Assembly: GCA_023227835.1 (NCBI GenBank)
Contig: JALOCI010000028.1
Location: 1-36,195, forward strand
Length of the DNA stretch: 36,195 nucleotides
Source of the DNA: Bacteroidales bacterium
GTDB taxonomy: Bacteria > Bacteroidota > Bacteroidia > Bacteroidales > UBA932
Direction of reading: 5' to 3'
Shown here: one piece after another, positions 16,747 through 24,385 of the stretch
Layout of the letters: every line of letters starts with the position of its first letter
Numbering within the stretch: position 1 is the first letter of the stretch
Program-made: the position numbers and the translations under genes
Notes under the pieces: generated by a model
What the model saw: the letters and a program-made list of their open reading frames with translations, nothing else
Database searches by the model: none
Told to the model about the DNA's origin: nothing

Positions 16747-18336
16747 ATGACAAGTATCGATTTGACAAAGTACGGTATCAAAAACGTAAAAAATGTAATC
16801 CACAACCCCTCTTATGAAGAACTTTTTCAAGCAGAGATTTCAGAGAAAAATGAAGGTTTCGAAAAAGGTACTCTCACAAAGACCGGTGCAGTCTGTGTGA
16901 AGACTGGAATTTTTACCGGACGTTCTCCTAAAGACAAATACATTGTAAAGGATGCAACTAGTGACCAGCACATGTGGTGGGATGGAAACATCAACAAACC
17001 TGTTAGTCCTGAGATATATAATGAGTGCAAGGCTATTGTACAGAAACAGATTTCGGACAAGGATACAATATATGTAATGGATGCGTATTGCGGTACAAAT
17101 GAAGATACCAGACTTAAGGTCCGTTTTATCATGGAGGTTGCATGGCAGGCACACTTTGTAAAAAACATGTTTATCCGCCCTTCACAGTACGAGCTGGAGC
17201 ACTTTGGGGAACCAGACTTCGTATTCATTAACGGATCAAAGGCGACAAATCCAAAATGGAAAGAACAGGGTCTTCATTCTGATGTATTTGTCATGTTCAA
17301 CCTGACAGAAAGAATGGCTGTCTGCGGCGGCACATGGTATGGCGGCGAGATGAAAAAGGGCATTTTCTCTATGATGAACTACTTCCTTCCTATCAAAGGA
17401 ATAGCATCTATGCACTGTTCTGCAAACGTTGGTCAGGATGGTGATGTAGCTGTATTTTTCGGTCTTTCTGGAACTGGTAAAACAACCCTTTCTGCTGACC
17501 CTAAACGTTATCTTATCGGTGATGACGAGCACGGTTGGGATGATCATGGCGTATTCAACTATGAAGGTGGTTGCTATGCTAAGACAATAAACCTGAGTAA
17601 AGAAAACGAGCCTGATATCTGGAACGCAATAAAAAGAGATGCTCTACTGGAAAATGTTACAGTATTGGAAGATGGAACTCCTGATTACTCTGACGGATCT
17701 GTAACTGAAAACACCCGTGTATCATATCCGATTTATCACATCAACAAGATTGTTTTACCTTCAAAAGCAGGACATGCAAAGAAGATAATATACCTGTCAG
17801 CAGATGCTTTCGGTGTACTTCCTCCGGTATCTATCCTTGACAGAGACCAGGCTCAGTATCACTTCCTTTGCGGTTATACTTCAAAACTGGCAGGTACCGA
17901 GAGAGGTATCACAGAACCTGTTCCTTCATTCTCTCCGGCATTCGGTGAGGCATTCCTTACACTGCACCCGACTGTTTATGCTTCAACTCTTGCCAAAAAG
18001 ATGGATGAGCACGGAGCAAAGGCATATCTTGTAAACACTGGATGGAACGGGACAGGTAAGAGAATTTCAATTAAGGATACTCGTGCAATAATTGACGCAA
18101 TCATCGATGGATCAATAGAAAAGACTGAAACAAAGCATATTCCTATCCTTAATCTGAACGTTCCTGTTAAGCTTGACAATGTATCAGATATTCTCGATCC
18201 GAGAAACACATACTCTGACAAGAGCGTATGGGAAGAGAAAGCAAAATCACTTGCTGCCAAGTACATCAAGAATTTTGAACAATACTGCGACAATGATGCA
18301 GCTAAAGCCCTGGTTAAATCAGGTCCGCAACTTTAA
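16747..18336 (+). CDS. pckA: phosphoenolpyruvate carboxykinase (ATP)
   Basis: The ATP-dependent PEPCK, 529 residues from the ATG at 16747 (MTSIDLTKYGI). The frame opens 19 codons earlier at 16690, but that extension is not typical of the family. Motifs: TGRSPKDKYIVKD (substrate Arg), VNGSK-like FINGSKATNPKW, GGTWYGGEMKKGIFSMMNY, GLSGTGKTTLSADP (kinase-1a P-loop, Lys245), LIGDDEHGWDD (metal-binding) and FNYEGGCYAK. In anaerobic Bacteroidetes this enzyme usually runs in the carboxylating direction, forming oxaloacetate and ATP on the way to succinate. It is a single gene followed by a strong terminator. Confidence 0.97.
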   Translation: MTSIDLTKYGIKNVKNVIHNPSYEELFQAEISEKNEGFEKGTLTKTGAVCVKTGIFTGRSPKDKYIVKDATSDQHMWWDGNINKPVSPEIYNECKAIVQKQISDKDTIYVMDAYCGTNEDTRLKVRFIMEVAWQAHFVKNMFIRPSQYELEHFGEPDFVFINGSKATNPKWKEQGLHSDVFVMFNLTERMAVCGGTWYGGEMKKGIFSMMNYFLPIKGIASMHCSANVGQDGDVAVFFGLSGTGKTTLSADPKRYLIGDDEHGWDDHGVFNYEGGCYAKTINLSKENEPDIWNAIKRDALLENVTVLEDGTPDYSDGSVTENTRVSYPIYHINKIVLPSKAGHAKKIIYLSADAFGVLPPVSILDRDQAQYHFLCGYTSKLAGTERGITEPVPSFSPAFGEAFLTLHPTVYASTLAKKMDEHGAKAYLVNTGWNGTGKRISIKDTRAIIDAIIDGSIEKTETKHIPILNLNVPVKLDNVSDILDPRNTYSDKSVWEEKAKSLAAKYIKNFEQYCDNDAAKALVKSGPQL

Positions 18337-18357
18337 TCATTTCACTTTAAATATTAA

Positions 18358-18398
18358 GGGGATATTCAATTATTTGAGTATCCTCTTATAATTTTATT
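18358..18398 (+). terminator. intrinsic terminator after pckA
   Basis: A 12-base stem, GGGGATATTCAA (18358-18369) with TTGAGTATCCTC (18374-18385, two G-T pairs), a 4-base loop and a T/A-rich tail containing TTTTATT. Its right arm overlaps the -33 element of the next gene. Confidence 0.75.
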
Positions 18399-18405
18399 AA
18401 CTTTG
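18373..18405 (+). promoter_or_regulatory. promoter of the M2/M3-like peptidase gene
   Basis: TTTG (18373-18376), 21 bases, then TAACTTTG (18398-18405), close to the Bacteroidetes TTTG-N19-TAnnTTTG consensus. The ATG at 18443 lies 37 bases downstream. Confidence 0.65.
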
Positions 18406-18442
18406 GTTTATAATTATAACATAAATCAACTTATCCTATAAC

Positions 18443-20113
18443 ATGAAAAAAACGTTTATCATTATTGCATTTACTGCCATTATGGCGGGATGCGCAAAAA
18501 AAGACGAAATGAGGCTACAGGAAATTATCACCAGTACTGAAGATACAGTGCGCCCTTTGTTAAAAGTGGCGGCTCTTGCGTATTGGAACGGAACAATTAC
18601 CGGTGATGCAGCCGAGTTTAAAAAATACTCGGATGCGAACATCCAGATGACAGGAATCTTTTCAAATCCTGAAGTATTTGCTGAACTAAAGGCAATCAAA
18701 GAAAGAGGAAAAATAAAGGACTCTCTTCTAAACAGACAACTTACTGTCCTTTATAATTCATTCCTTGCTAATCAGACAGATACCGCACTTCTTAATCAGA
18801 TTATCAACAAAACATCTGCTCTGGAACTGAAATACGCCGAATACCGTGCTGATTTCAGAGGAAAACAGATCTCTGACAATGACGTGGAAAATATCCTTCA
18901 GACCTCTACCGACAACAAAGTACTTGAAGATGTGTGGAAAGCCCACAAGGGCATTGGGCCTGTAGTGGCATCTGACGTGATAGAGATAGTGAAACTCAGA
19001 AATAAAGTTGCAACATCTCTTGGCTTCGACAACTATCACAGTATGTCTCTTGAACTTTCAGGTCAGGATCCTGCCGAGATTTCTGCTCTTTTTGATGAAT
19101 TGGACTCTCTCACCAGAAATGCATTCGCTTCTCTGAAAGGCCAGATGGATTCAGTGTTCGCTCTTCGTTACAAAGTTCCTGCTGAAAAGCTGATGCCATG
19201 GCATTATCAAGGAAGATATTTCCAGGAATCGCCACAACTATATCCTGTTGATCTAGATTCATACTACAAGGGCAAGGATCTGGAGAAGTTAACTTCCGAT
19301 TTTTATATGGGAATTGGCATTGATGTGTCAAAGATCATGCAAAACAGCGATTTGTATGAAAAACCAAAGAAGAATCAGCATGCTTATTGCACCGACATAG
19401 ACAATGAGGGAGACGTTAGAGTCCTTTGTAACATTAAAGATAATGAACAGTGGATGGGCACAATGCTCCATGAATTCGGACACGGCGTATATTCTTTAGG
19501 ACACGACAACCCGGAAAATCCGTTTTTCCTAAGAGGAGCTGCTCACACCTTCACAACCGAAGCTGTGGCTATGCTGTTCGGAAGACTTTCAAGGAATCCT
19601 GAATGGATGAGACAAAGCCTTGGCCTTTCGCAAGAAGAGAAGGATAAAATAGCAAGTGATTGCGAAAAATCAACCAGATTGCAACAACTTGTATTCAGTC
19701 GCTGGGTTCAGGTTGTCTACCGCTTTGAAAAAGCTATGTATGCAAATCCGGATCAGGATCTTAACAAATTGTGGTGGGATCTCGTAGAAAAATATCAAAT
19801 GCTGAACAGGCCTGCTGACAGAAATGAGCCTGATTGGGCAACAAAGATACATATTGCCTTATATCCATGTTACTATCATAATTACCAACTGGGTGAGCTT
19901 TTTGCTTCACAAATGCATTATTATATAGTAAACAACATCACAAAATCCGGTGATTTTAAAAACGAGTGTTATATCGGGAATAAAGAAGTCGGAAATTGGA
20001 TGAAAGAGAAGATATTCAATGTCGGAATGAGATATGAATGGAACGATATGATTGAACGAGCTACCGGAGAGAAGCTGACAGCCAAATATTATGCAAAACA
20101 ATTTGTTGAGTAG
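18443..20113 (+). CDS. lipoprotein zinc peptidase, M2/M3-like gluzincin
   Basis: A 556-residue predicted lipoprotein: a short signal (MKKTFIIIAFTAIMAGC) ends in a lipobox with Cys17, so it should be anchored in the periplasm or outer membrane. The zinc site is HEFGH (343-347), with E373 in TTEAVA as the probable third ligand, 26 residues on as in gluzincins. The overall layout (long helical N-terminal half, HEFGH at about 60 percent of length) fits the M2 (peptidyl-dipeptidase A-like) and M3 families; I lean to M2-like. It probably trims oligopeptides during peptide use. It is a single gene converging on the YycJ-like gene with only 12 bases between stops. Confidence 0.82.
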   Translation: MKKTFIIIAFTAIMAGCAKKDEMRLQEIITSTEDTVRPLLKVAALAYWNGTITGDAAEFKKYSDANIQMTGIFSNPEVFAELKAIKERGKIKDSLLNRQLTVLYNSFLANQTDTALLNQIINKTSALELKYAEYRADFRGKQISDNDVENILQTSTDNKVLEDVWKAHKGIGPVVASDVIEIVKLRNKVATSLGFDNYHSMSLELSGQDPAEISALFDELDSLTRNAFASLKGQMDSVFALRYKVPAEKLMPWHYQGRYFQESPQLYPVDLDSYYKGKDLEKLTSDFYMGIGIDVSKIMQNSDLYEKPKKNQHAYCTDIDNEGDVRVLCNIKDNEQWMGTMLHEFGHGVYSLGHDNPENPFFLRGAAHTFTTEAVAMLFGRLSRNPEWMRQSLGLSQEEKDKIASDCEKSTRLQQLVFSRWVQVVYRFEKAMYANPDQDLNKLWWDLVEKYQMLNRPADRNEPDWATKIHIALYPCYYHNYQLGELFASQMHYYIVNNITKSGDFKNECYIGNKEVGNWMKEKIFNVGMRYEWNDMIERATGEKLTAKYYAKQFVE

Positions 20114-20125
20114 TAATCGCCCCTC

Positions 20126-20926
20126 CTACTCTTCAAATTTATGACAATAAGTGCCTCTTCTAGGGAGGCACTTAATGTTTATATCAATTCCTTCATTAAC
20201 ACCAATCTGCATAAGTGACGAGCAAGCAGAACCATAAGCAAGTTCCGGAGTATTGTTGTTTTCACTCAAATGACACAAAAACAGATTTTTAAGATCAGAA
20301 TTATAAATGTTTTTCAAGGCTTCCGCTGTCTGAATATTGCACAAATGTCCATATCCGTTTTTAATTCTTTCAATCAATACTCTAGGATAGTTCCCATCCA
20401 TCAGCATTTGATAGTCATAATTTGACTCCAATATCAGATGACTCGCTTTTCTTGAATACTCAATCATCTCCTGCGTCATACGTCCGGCATCTGTAATGAT
20501 GGTAAATTTTTCACCCCTGAAATCAATATGATAACCTAATGTCTCATTTGCATCATGAGGCACATCAAATGGAGTGACTCTCACTCCTGAATATTCATAG
20601 CAATCACCTTTCTCGACAAATTTTCTGCAATCATCCATACATCCTCTGGTACAAGGGTGGACAGACAAATAATCATGCAACTTTTTAGTTGCTATAACCG
20701 GAGTTTTGAATTTCTGAGTGAATGCACCCAGGTGTTTTATATGATCAATGTGATCATGAGTTACTAATACAAATGATATGGAATCAACAGAAATACCGAA
20801 TTCCGAAAGTCGCTTCTTAATCATTCTGCCGGAGACTCCGACATCTATTAAAAGCGATACTTGTTCATTTCCTATATAGTAACAGTTTCCGTTACTTCCA
20901 CTGGACAAACTTATAAACCGAATCAT
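20126..20926 (-). CDS. MBL-fold metallo-hydrolase, YycJ/WalJ-like
   Basis: A metallo-beta-lactamase-fold protein of 266 residues. It starts with ISLSSGSNGNCYYIG, the hallmark of the YycJ/WalJ group, and has the metal motif THDHIDHIKHL (56-66), DVPHD, TDAGRM and LESNYD. WalJ-type proteins are linked to DNA metabolism or cell-wall control in Firmicutes; nuclease activity is proposed for some. An insert at 92-109 contains four Cys (92, 96, 100, 109) between the metal motif and the next strand. The ATG overlaps the HAD stop by four bases (ATGA). It is the last gene of the nucleoside-salvage-like operon, although its own family role is different. Confidence 0.88.
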   Translation of the reverse strand: MIRFISLSSGSNGNCYYIGNEQVSLLIDVGVSGRMIKKRLSEFGISVDSISFVLVTHDHIDHIKHLGAFTQKFKTPVIATKKLHDYLSVHPCTRGCMDDCRKFVEKGDCYEYSGVRVTPFDVPHDANETLGYHIDFRGEKFTIITDAGRMTQEMIEYSRKASHLILESNYDYQMLMDGNYPRVLIERIKNGYGHLCNIQTAEALKNIYNSDLKNLFLCHLSENNNTPELAYGSACSSLMQIGVNEGIDINIKCLPRRGTYCHKFEE

Positions 20927-21534
20927 AACCGATTTAGAACCTCCTTTTCCAAATCACACTCCTGTGATGCAAGCAATGTCCGGAAACCGAGAGATGTAGC
21001 AGTCTGTATATTCTGAGAACCATCATCAACAAAAAGTGACTCCTCCGGATTTATTCCTGTTTCACTTATCAATTTCTCAAATATTTCAGCATCAGGCTTT
21101 GCCATCTTCATCTCATAGGAAAGAAACATTCTGTGAAAACAATTATCCATCTCATATCCGCAATTCCGGAACAGGGCCTTAACCTGAGTCATTGCTATAG
21201 GATTTGTATTGCTTAGCAGATACACATTGTAGGATTGTTTAAGTTTGGTGATTAGCTTTAACTTATACTCGGGAATATCTGCAAGAAAATCAGCCATTGC
21301 CTTGTCAATTATGTGGTCAGCAACATAACTACCTATGTATTTGCGAATAATCTCTCTGAATTGTGCAGAGTCAATTTTTCCTTTTTCAAAATCAAGAAAA
21401 AAGCCATGCTGAACAAAGTCATTTAATATCGTCCCGAAATCTTCAAATCCTATCTTCCTGAATGAGTCAACACAAGCATATCGATCAAGTCTCACAATCA
21501 CTCCGCCCAAATCAAAAATTATATTTTTTATCAT
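20923..21534 (-). CDS. HAD-superfamily hydrolase, subfamily IA (YihX-like)
   Basis: A 203-residue HAD phosphatase with a small helical cap. Motif I reads IIFDLGGVIVRLD, where the second Asp of the DxD motif is replaced by Gly, as in the YihX/epoxide-hydrolase-N-like branch. Motif II is YLLSNTNP, motif III the Lys of MKMAKPDAEIF, motif IV FVDDGSQNI. I start at ATG 21534; a TTG two codons upstream is less likely. YihX hydrolyses alpha-D-glucose-1-phosphate, and related enzymes act on sugar phosphates. Its place after PNP and an aldolase makes a pentose phosphate substrate plausible, but this is inference. Confidence 0.88.
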   Translation of the reverse strand: MIKNIIFDLGGVIVRLDRYACVDSFRKIGFEDFGTILNDFVQHGFFLDFEKGKIDSAQFREIIRKYIGSYVADHIIDKAMADFLADIPEYKLKLITKLKQSYNVYLLSNTNPIAMTQVKALFRNCGYEMDNCFHRMFLSYEMKMAKPDAEIFEKLISETGINPEESLFVDDGSQNIQTATSLGFRTLLASQECDLEKEVLNRL

Positions 21535-21555
21535 TACCAACTTTAATATATATAT

Positions 21556-22230
21556 CTATTTAAAATACTTTTGCCTCATCTCCTGCAACATCATCATTTG
21601 CCTGTAGGTAAATTCTCTCGGAGTATCCCCCCTTGACTGTATATAGTTATGTAATTTACAGTGATTCTCCATAACATCAGTTCTCCAGAAGGCGTCCCTA
21701 AGGGTTTCACCCCAAGTTATAAGTCCATGGTTCTGCAAAACCAAAACATGGCGACCTTTTGATCTTGTCTCTATTTGATAGGTCATTTCAGAAGATCCGG
21801 GAATTGTAAACGGGGCAAAGGCCATTTTGTCAATCCATAATACCTCCTCAGGACTTAAAAGAGTCATCGGAAAATTCTCAGAGCATGCATAAGAAGATGT
21901 GTAGGGAGGCTGTGAATGTATGACGGCCCCTGTGTCCGGATTTATCTTGTATATGGCAAGGTGTGATGAAAGTTCCGTAGTTGCTTTCATCTTACCGAAA
22001 ATATGTTGCCCGTTCATGTCAACAATAACCAGATCTTCCGGTTTTATGCTCATTTTTGAGATTCGCGATGGAGTTGCAAACAGTAGATTCTCTGCCACAC
22101 GAACTGTAATATTACTGCCGTTTGCCTGAACATACCCTTTCTGCCAGAGTAAATCGGTATAATAGCAGATTTCATTGGCTATATCAATGAATTCCTCAAT
22201 AATCAGTGGCAAATCCCTGTTTTCACTCAT
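21556..22230 (-). CDS. class II aldolase/adducin-family protein with altered metal motif
   Basis: A 224-residue class II aldolase-fold protein (FucA, AraD, MtnB relatives). Features: NGSNITVRV (about 37-45), the catalytic-Glu region TTELSSHLAIY with E86, the metal region AVIHSQPPY with H105, and LVLQNHGLITWGETLRDAF with H168. The canonical HxH zinc pair is H105-S-Q107 here; the codon for 107 is CAG. The protein otherwise looks intact. Family members split sugar-1-phosphates to dihydroxyacetone phosphate plus an aldehyde, epimerise or dehydrate. It overlaps the PNP stop by four bases (ATGA), which places it in nucleoside-derived sugar metabolism. Confidence 0.88.
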   Translation of the reverse strand: MSENRDLPLIIEEFIDIANEICYYTDLLWQKGYVQANGSNITVRVAENLLFATPSRISKMSIKPEDLVIVDMNGQHIFGKMKATTELSSHLAIYKINPDTGAVIHSQPPYTSSYACSENFPMTLLSPEEVLWIDKMAFAPFTIPGSSEMTYQIETRSKGRHVLVLQNHGLITWGETLRDAFWRTDVMENHCKLHNYIQSRGDTPREFTYRQMMMLQEMRQKYFK

Positions 22231-23048
22231 AATTCAGAAATCATTGTAGTTATAAGTCTCGTCATTATCTCCGCGGCCCTGTTTGCTGCTATAATGACAT
22301 CATTCCCGTCATTAACAAAATCTTCGGCAAAATCGTGAGCTTCATTTGTTATCACAGATATGCCAAATACCGGGATATTACTGTGTCTGGCTACAATAAC
22401 TTCAGGAACTGTAGACATTCCGACAGCATCAGCTCCTATTCTTCCGAAGAAAGAGTATTCGGAGGGAGTCTCGTATGTAGGGCCGGTTCCGGCAAGATAA
22501 ACACCCTTCTTTAGAACAATATTCAATTTAGAAGCCGTCATCTCAGCCTTTTTAATCATGTTTAGATCATAGGGTCTTGTCATGTCAGGAAATCTCGGGC
22601 CGAATTCATCCAAATTTTTCCCGATTAAAGGATTAGGCATCAAATTTATATGATCTTTAATTACCATCAGATCTCCGACTTTAAAGTCTCTGTTAACACC
22701 TCCTGCAGCATTTGAGACGAAAAGGTATGAAATACCTAATTTTTTCATAACCCTTACCGGAAGAGTAACCTGATCCATACCGTATCCCTCGTAGTAATGA
22801 AACCTTCCCTGCATTGCTATAATATACTTTCCTCCCAGGAAACCTCCGATAAGGTTACCTTTATGGCCTATCGCAGTTGATTGTGAAAAATGAGGGATTG
22901 AAGAGTATGGTATTACGGTTTTATCCTCTATTACATCAGCCAATCCACCTAATCCACTTCCCAGAATTATACCGCACAACGGTTTTTTCCCTTCCAGTTT
23001 CTCATTAATATAAGCTGTAGCCTCGTTGATTTTAATAATGTACTCCAT
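22227..23048 (-). CDS. purine-nucleoside phosphorylase (trimeric PNP, NP-I family)
   Basis: A 273-residue trimeric-type PNP, which cleaves purine nucleosides with phosphate to base plus (deoxy)ribose-1-phosphate. Motifs: IILGSGLGGLAD (phosphate loop), GHKGNLIGG, MQGRFHYYEGY, SNAAGGVNRDFKVGDLMVI, GTGPTYETPSEY with the purine-site Glu, VGMSTVPEVIVARH and ITNEAHD with the purine-site Asn. These residues fit preference for 6-oxopurines (inosine, guanosine, and possibly 5'-modified inosines). It starts 7 bases after the deaminase-like gene, so its substrate may be that enzyme's product. Confidence 0.94.
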   Translation of the reverse strand: MEYIIKINEATAYINEKLEGKKPLCGIILGSGLGGLADVIEDKTVIPYSSIPHFSQSTAIGHKGNLIGGFLGGKYIIAMQGRFHYYEGYGMDQVTLPVRVMKKLGISYLFVSNAAGGVNRDFKVGDLMVIKDHINLMPNPLIGKNLDEFGPRFPDMTRPYDLNMIKKAEMTASKLNIVLKKGVYLAGTGPTYETPSEYSFFGRIGADAVGMSTVPEVIVARHSNIPVFGISVITNEAHDFAEDFVNDGNDVIIAANRAAEIMTRLITTMISEL

Positions 23049-23055
23049 ACTGATT

Positions 23056-24309
23056 CTATAAAAGTTGTTTATATAATTTATTAACCATTTGTATTATTTC
23101 AAGTTCTCCATCAACCATACGGTTCTCCATAAGTATCTTTCCGTCGCAGATTACGGTATCAATACAGGAACTGTTTGCTGAATATATAAAGTTTGCCATA
23201 AAGTTTATATTTGGTGTGAACTCGACTCCACTTGTCTCAATCAGTGATATGTCTGCAAGATATCCCTCTTTAATTACCCCGATAGGTAAACCTAATGACT
23301 TACCTCCGTTTTCTGTTGCAAGTGACAATAACTCATCTAAAGGCATTATCGTTGGGTCTCCCCGCCATGCTTTCTGTACAAGAGCAGTAGTTTTCATTGT
23401 CTCGAGCATATCAAGATTATTTGAAGAGGCACATCCGTCCGTACCAAGGGAAACAACCACTCCGGCCTCCTTTAATTCTTTATATCTGAATTTATATCCT
23501 GAGGCTATCTTTAAATTGGAATTAATATTGTGTATTGTCTTCACTCCTCGGTCAGCCAATATCTTAATATCTTCATCATCAATCCATAATGAGTGAGCCG
23601 CAAGAGTTTCCGGACCAAGCGCCCCAAGGCTTTCTAGATATCGTGTAGGAGACATGCCATGATTCTTTACTGAATCTATGTTTTCTGACTCTGTTTCAGA
23701 GAGGTGAATATGAACAGGCAACCCCCTTTTTCTGGCATAATCCGTAGCCCACTGTATCATTTCCGGAGAGACACTGTATGGAGCATGAACACCTACAGAA
23801 AATGAATTTCTTGAAGACCATCCTTTGGAAAATTCGTACATACTTTCACATTCCTCTTTTAGAAACGAGGATTTAGTTTTATCCATAAGATCAAGAATAA
23901 CATACGAATGCACAGACCTTAGCCCCATCTCCTCCGTAGCAGAGACAGCGGCCGGCAAGTTCCAATATTGATCATTAAAGCAAGTTGTCCCGGATTTTAT
24001 CATCTCGACACAAGCCAACTTGGTTCCCCAATACACAAGTTCGTCAGTAAGTTTTGTCTCCGTTGGCCAAATGACATTCTGAAGCCAGTCCATCAGAGAT
24101 ATGTCTTCTCCAATGCCTCTCATTAAAGTCATAGCCGCATGAGTGTGCATGTTCACAAACCCAGGAACGGCATGTTTCCCTTTACCATCAATGATCCTAT
24201 CAGCTGTTATATCTAATTTGTCAGAAATAGCTTCAATCTTTTCATTATGTATATATATATCTTTCCTTTTATTGTTAAGGATGATATTCTTTATTAGTAG
24301 CGTAGACAT
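23056..24309 (-). CDS. amidohydrolase, S-adenosylhomocysteine/methylthioadenosine/5'-deoxyadenosine deaminase-like
   Basis: A 417-residue TIM-barrel amidohydrolase of the TrzN/MtaD/DadD group. Metal and substrate residues: PGFVNMHTHAAMTLMRG (HxH), GVHAPYSVSPE, HIHLSETE, AAHSLWIDDEDI, and GTDGCASSNNLDMLE with the catalytic Asp. Family members deaminate adenosine derivatives such as methylthioadenosine, S-adenosylhomocysteine or 5'-deoxyadenosine to the inosine analogues. It is the first gene of a minus-strand operon and is followed by PNP, which can act on the inosine product. The exact substrate cannot be told from sequence; related chlorohydrolases share these motifs. Confidence 0.9.
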   Translation of the reverse strand: MSTLLIKNIILNNKRKDIYIHNEKIEAISDKLDITADRIIDGKGKHAVPGFVNMHTHAAMTLMRGIGEDISLMDWLQNVIWPTETKLTDELVYWGTKLACVEMIKSGTTCFNDQYWNLPAAVSATEEMGLRSVHSYVILDLMDKTKSSFLKEECESMYEFSKGWSSRNSFSVGVHAPYSVSPEMIQWATDYARKRGLPVHIHLSETESENIDSVKNHGMSPTRYLESLGALGPETLAAHSLWIDDEDIKILADRGVKTIHNINSNLKIASGYKFRYKELKEAGVVVSLGTDGCASSNNLDMLETMKTTALVQKAWRGDPTIMPLDELLSLATENGGKSLGLPIGVIKEGYLADISLIETSGVEFTPNINFMANFIYSANSSCIDTVICDGKILMENRMVDGELEIIQMVNKLYKQLL

Positions 24310-24360
24310 ATTAAAAATTTTATAAATGTAAAAATAGAGAGTTTTTTGCTCTAACTAAAA

Positions 24361-24368
24361 TATATTTG
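24361..24368 (+). promoter_or_regulatory. -7 element upstream of the radical SAM gene
   Basis: TATATTTG matches TAnnTTTG and lies 17 bases before the ATG at 24386. No clear -33 TTTG is seen at 19 bases. The region 24310-24385 separates this gene from the divergent deaminase operon. Confidence 0.45.
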
Positions 24369-24385
24369 TTATCATTGTTGAGGAA

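Noticed and set aside
20108..20131. Hairpin GAGTAG/CTACTC spanning both stop codons of the peptidase and YycJ-like genes
   Set aside because: Only 6 base pairs, a 12-base loop and no T-tract; the two TAG stops on opposite strands create much of the symmetry.
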